Source: an uncultured Dorea sp. | Lineage (GTDB): Bacteria; Bacillota; Clostridia; Lachnospirales; Lachnospiraceae | Direction of reading: 5' to 3' | DNA length: 44,190 bases | Assembly (NCBI GenBank): GCA_910585725.1 | Contig: CAJUFA010000027.1 | Coordinates: 1-44,190, forward strand | Shown here: one piece after another, positions 41,261 to 44,190 of the stretch | Layout: every line of letters starts with the position of its first letter | Numbering within the stretch: the stretch's first letter is position 1 | The notes under the pieces: generated by a model | The model's input: only the letters and a program-made list of their open reading frames with translations | Database searches by the model: none | What the model was told of the DNA's origin: nothing | Position numbers and translations under genes: made by a program

Positions 41261-41280
41261 AAAAGTAAAGAGGAACGACT

Positions 41281-42183
41281 ATGCAATACATCAACAGATT
41301 GTCTGAGTACAGGGACAGCAGAGAGTCAGCGGTAACTTTTGGTAAATTTGACGGTCTGCATAAAGGTCATCAGAAATTGACTGAAAAAGTAAGAGAGCTT
41401 GGAAACCGGGAGGGAATCCGAAGTATCGTGTGTGCGTTTGATATGAAGCCGCGGCAGATTCTGATGACTTGTGAAGAGAGAAAGGCGCGTCTTAATGGGA
41501 AAGTGGATGTGCTGGTAAAGTGCCCTTTTACCCGGGAGTTCAGCCGGATTACGGCAGAGGATTTTATCAGGGATATTGTAAAAGGGGTATTCCATGCAAG
41601 ATATGTCGTAGTTGGAACAGATTTCCGATTCGGTTATGAGAAGCGGGGGGATATCCGAATGCTTGAGGAATATGCCGGGCGGTACGGATATCAATTAATT
41701 GTTATCGAGAAAGAACGCCATGAGGAGCGGATAATCAGCAGTACCTATATCAAAGAAGTCTTATGCCGTGGAGAGATGAAGCTTGCGGGCGAGCTGTTGG
41801 GATATGCCTACGGAATTACAGGACGGGTAGAGCACGGGAGGCAGTTGGGAAGGAGATTGGGATTCCCGACATTGAATGTGGCGTGGCCGGAAGATAAACT
41901 TATCACGCCGAGAGGAGTATATCTGTCGAACGTCCGGATCGACGGGCGCGGTTTCCATGCAATTTCCAATGTAGGTGTGAAACCGACGGTTAGCAAAGAA
42001 GAGAAAGTATTGGCAGAGAGTTTTTTGTTTGATTATGACGGGGATGCATATGGAAAGTCAGTGTCTGTAGAGTTGCTGGAATTCTGCCGTCCGGAACGGC
42101 GGTTTGAAAACATTGAAGAACTGAAAGCGTGTATAGACAAAGATATTGCGTATGGGAAACGTTTCTTTGGATACGGAGAGTAG
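41281..42183 (+). CDS. ribF: Bifunctional riboflavin kinase / FAD synthetase
   Basis: 300 residues. The N-terminal adenylyltransferase has TFGKFDGLHKGHQ (nucleotidyl transferase HxGH-type motif); SSTYIKEVL lies at the domain junction; the C-terminal riboflavin kinase has GRRLGFPTLNV and the YLSNV/ISNVGVKPT segments. It makes FMN and FAD from riboflavin, the cofactors needed by RnfC, RnfD, RnfG and ApbE in this window. The ATG at 41281 follows GAGGAA. Same transcript as truB, 20 bases apart. Confidence 0.96.
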   Translation: MQYINRLSEYRDSRESAVTFGKFDGLHKGHQKLTEKVRELGNREGIRSIVCAFDMKPRQILMTCEERKARLNGKVDVLVKCPFTREFSRITAEDFIRDIVKGVFHARYVVVGTDFRFGYEKRGDIRMLEEYAGRYGYQLIVIEKERHEERIISSTYIKEVLCRGEMKLAGELLGYAYGITGRVEHGRQLGRRLGFPTLNVAWPEDKLITPRGVYLSNVRIDGRGFHAISNVGVKPTVSKEEKVLAESFLFDYDGDAYGKSVSVELLEFCRPERRFENIEELKACIDKDIAYGKRFFGYGE

Positions 42184-42195
42184 AGGAGAGTACGA

Positions 42196-43842
42196 ATGAG
42201 AATCACGACGATTTTTATGCTGTTGGGCGGATTGGGTTTCTTCTTGTATGGAATGAAACTGATGAGCGAGGGCCTTGAGAAAGCGGCGGGCGCCAAGATG
42301 CGTAGTATATTGGAGTTTTTCACGAAGAACCGGTTTATCGGAATGATCGTGGGTATTATATTTACGGCGATCATTCAGTCGTCGAACGCGACGACAGTGA
42401 TGGTTGTCAGTTTTGTGAATTCGGGCCTTATGAGCCTGATGCAGGCGTCAGGGGTAATACTGGGGGCGAATATCGGTACTACGATCACAGGGCAGTTGAT
42501 TGCGTTTAACTTGTCGGATATAGCGCCGCTGGTGGTGATCATAGGGGTTGTTATGGTCATGTTCTGTAAGAAACAGAGCGTTAAGAAGATAGGCGAAGTG
42601 ATATTAGGTTTCGGTATCTTATTCATGGGCCTCAGTATTATGGGCGACAGCATGGAGGCGGTGAAGGAGTCTCCAAAGATATTGAATTTCCTTGCGTCTC
42701 TTACGAATCCGTTTGCGGCGATCCTGACGGGATTTGTGATAACGGCGGTGCTTCAGAGTTCGTCCGCGACTGTGGGAATCATATTGCTGATGGTATCCCA
42801 GGGACTTCTGGAATTCACGATCTGCCCGTTTATGATTCTCGGATGTAATATCGGCTCCTGTGTGTCTGCGCTGGTGGCCAGTTTAAGTGGAAATAAGGAT
42901 GCAAAGAGGGCGGCGATGATCCATTTCCTGTTTAACGTAATCGGTTCGCTGATTATGTTCATCGTATTGATGATCGCGATCCGTCCGTTTACGGATATAA
43001 TGCTTGGTATATCAGGCGGAAGCCTTGCCAGAGCCGTGGCGAATGTGCATACGTTGATGAAGGTTGTGGAGGTTGCGATGCTCTTCCCGTTCATGGGATG
43101 GATTGTCAAGGCGACCTATAAGATTGTTCCGGGTACCGACGAGGCAGAGGATGAATATGAACTTCTCTTTATCGGAAAGGGGAAGATCCTTTCGGCGACG
43201 ACGGCGGTTCTGGACGGAATCCGTGAGATTGTACATATGGGACATGTTGCGATGAAGAATCTGGAAGTAGCGATGGAGGCGCTGTGTGAACCGGATGAAG
43301 AGAAGATCAAGGAAGTCTATAAGCGTGAGAAATACATTGATTTTATGAACCATAAGATTACGAATTATCTGGTGCAGGCTAACGAGCTGGTTCTGCCCAT
43401 TGCGGATGAAAAGCTGATCGGAGGTCTGTTCCATGTTGTGAATGATATCGAACGGATCGGGGATCATGCGGAGAATTTTGCCGATTCCGCGAAGGACAGG
43501 ATTGAGCGCGGTATAGAGTTCAGCGACAAAGCAAAGAGACAGCTTCGTGAGTTGAATGAGAAGACTCTGATGATATTGAAATATTCTCTGGAAATGTTTG
43601 GAAATCGTAATTACGAGCATATGCAGGAGATATTGCAGTTGGAGGATGAGATTGACGAGATGGAGCGGAAGCTTCAGAATACGCATGTAAAGAGGCTGAC
43701 AAAGAATAAGTGCACTCCGGAAGCCGGTATGATGTTCTCGGATACGGCGTCCGGTCTGGAACGAGTGGGCGACCATGCGACCAATATTGCGTTTGCCATA
43801 TTAGAACCGATGGGAGAAGAAGAGGACGACGACGAAGATTAA
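42196..43842 (+). CDS. Na/Pi cotransporter family protein with PhoU-like domain
   Basis: 548 residues. Two repeats of the Na/Pi cotransporter family, with the paired motifs QSSNATTVMVVSFVNSG (about residues 58-74) and QSSSATVGIILLMVSQG (about 188-204), in about eight helices. The C-terminal ~200 residues are two PhoU-like helical bundles containing ERIGDHAENFAD and ERVGDHATNIA. Likely Na+-coupled phosphate transport or phosphate-linked regulation. The ATG at 42196 follows AGAGGAG, 12 bases after ribF, so it is possibly in the same transcript. No clear terminator follows. Confidence 0.93.
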   Translation: MRITTIFMLLGGLGFFLYGMKLMSEGLEKAAGAKMRSILEFFTKNRFIGMIVGIIFTAIIQSSNATTVMVVSFVNSGLMSLMQASGVILGANIGTTITGQLIAFNLSDIAPLVVIIGVVMVMFCKKQSVKKIGEVILGFGILFMGLSIMGDSMEAVKESPKILNFLASLTNPFAAILTGFVITAVLQSSSATVGIILLMVSQGLLEFTICPFMILGCNIGSCVSALVASLSGNKDAKRAAMIHFLFNVIGSLIMFIVLMIAIRPFTDIMLGISGGSLARAVANVHTLMKVVEVAMLFPFMGWIVKATYKIVPGTDEAEDEYELLFIGKGKILSATTAVLDGIREIVHMGHVAMKNLEVAMEALCEPDEEKIKEVYKREKYIDFMNHKITNYLVQANELVLPIADEKLIGGLFHVVNDIERIGDHAENFADSAKDRIERGIEFSDKAKRQLRELNEKTLMILKYSLEMFGNRNYEHMQEILQLEDEIDEMERKLQNTHVKRLTKNKCTPEAGMMFSDTASGLERVGDHATNIAFAILEPMGEEEDDDED

Positions 43843-43884
43843 ATATATTCGTATGAAATGGTATGAAATGGCGGAAAATCCATC

Positions 43885-43913
43885 TTTACAAGAGATGGAG
43901 AGTGTGTTATACT
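43885..43913 (+). promoter_or_regulatory. SigA-type promoter of rpsO
   Basis: TTTACA (43885-43890), 17-base spacer, TATACT (43908-43913), with a TGT extended -10. The leader to the rpsO start is about 85 bases. Confidence 0.8.
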
Positions 43914-43920
43914 TTGCAGG

Positions 43921-44000
43921 TATGAGAGCCGATGTTCGGTAAATGGAAGCTCCAACCATTACTTAATATCAGGCGTTAGGAACAAGATTAAGGAGGATAT
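43921..44000 (+). promoter_or_regulatory. Structured leader of rpsO, candidate S15 autoregulation site
   Basis: CCGatgttCGG (43929-43939), AATGG/CCATT (43942-43946 with 43956-43960) and CTTAAT/ATTAAG (43962-43967 with 43987-43992) can form hairpins; the last arm abuts the AGGAGG ribosome site. S15 is known to repress its own mRNA in several bacteria through unrelated leader structures, so this is a plausible binding site. Pairing read by eye. Confidence 0.45.
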
Positions 44001-44005
44001 GACAA

Positions 44006-44190
44006 ATGATTTCAAAAGAACAGAAAGAACAGATCGTAGCAGATTATGGCAGGACACCCGGAGATACAGGTTCACCGGAAGTGCAGATTGCGATCCTTAC
44101 GGCAAGAATCAATGATTTGACAGATCATTTCAAGAATAATCCGAAGGATCATCATTCCAGAAGAGGTCTTCTGAAGATGGTAGGACAGAG
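44006..44190 (+). CDS. rpsO: 30S ribosomal protein S15, N-terminal part (cut by window end)
   Basis: The ATG at 44006, with AGGAGG upstream, opens a frame continuing to the window edge (61 codons). The sequence starts MISKEQKEQIVADYGR, followed by GDTGSPEVQIAILT and KDHHSRRGLLKMVGQ, the invariant S15 core that binds 16S rRNA. The last ~25 residues lie outside. In this gene order pnp normally follows, but it is not in the window. Confidence 0.97.
   Translation, partial: MISKEQKEQIVADYGRTPGDTGSPEVQIAILTARINDLTDHFKNNPKDHHSRRGLLKMVGQ

Noticed and set aside
1..44190. tRNA, rRNA, transposase, phage or plasmid genes
   Set aside because: Looked for on both strands by motif; none seen.

Overview
This 44 kb window looks like chromosomal core sequence of an anaerobic, spore-forming member of the Clostridia, most likely Lachnospiraceae (Clostridium cluster XIVa). 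The reasons are an ispH gene directly followed by an S1-domain gene, a complete rnfCDGEAB operon, sporulation genes (GerW and an alpha/beta small acid-soluble spore protein), a peptidase U32 / FtsW / PBP block, and Firmicutes-type gene orders (rpmB-yloU-yloV-recG; rimP-nusA-rnpM-rplGB-infB-rbfA-nrnA-truB-ribF-rpsO). I see no prophage, transposon, CRISPR array, rRNA or tRNA. The species cannot be fixed by eye.

Layout. (1) 1-1266: the 3' end of ispH and an overlapping four-domain S1 protein, closed by a terminator. (2) 1430-6976: the Rnf ferredoxin:NAD+ oxidoreductase operon (C-D-G-E-A-B) with a DUF2752 membrane protein behind it. (3) 7021-9760: an N/Q/Y-rich two-helix membrane protein, then a divergent pair made of a lipoprotein ApbE flavin transferase on the minus strand and a NusG-domain-II protein plus Gx-family membrane protein on the plus strand. 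ApbE is the enzyme type that attaches FMN to RnfD and RnfG, so regions 2 and 3 form one redox neighbourhood. (4) 9776-17049: ruvAB, zapA, a U32 protein, and an FtsW/RodA-family polymerase with its class B PBP. (5) 17101-19314: a conserved hypothetical, DUF2953 (YtfI-like), GerW (YtfJ) and a 45-residue membrane protein. (6) 19417-24345: L28, Asp23-family, DhaL/DegV-like kinase, recG, SASP. (7) 24425-27071: a minus-strand orphan membrane protein with a palindromic promoter, a candidate small RNA, and a DacF-type carboxypeptidase. (8) 27342-33332: a VTC-DUF4956-beta-helix lipoprotein operon and an XpaC-TelA operon. (9) 33371-44190: the rimP-to-ribF translation operon, a Na/Pi cotransporter, and the start of rpsO behind a structured leader.

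Almost all genes run on the plus strand; only apbE, the orphan at 24425-25237 and the candidate RNA do not. Promoters were read by eye as -35/-10 pairs with 16-17 base spacers, and seven of them also carry a TGn extended -10 element.

I found no clear-cut new defence or mobile system. The items most worth following up are the minus-strand small-RNA candidate (25434-25534), the palindromic operator at 25330-25352, the VTC/DUF4956/beta-helix surface module, the Rnf-ApbE-NusG/Gx-DUF2752 neighbourhood with the cysteine tail on RnfE, and the rimP and rpsO leaders.
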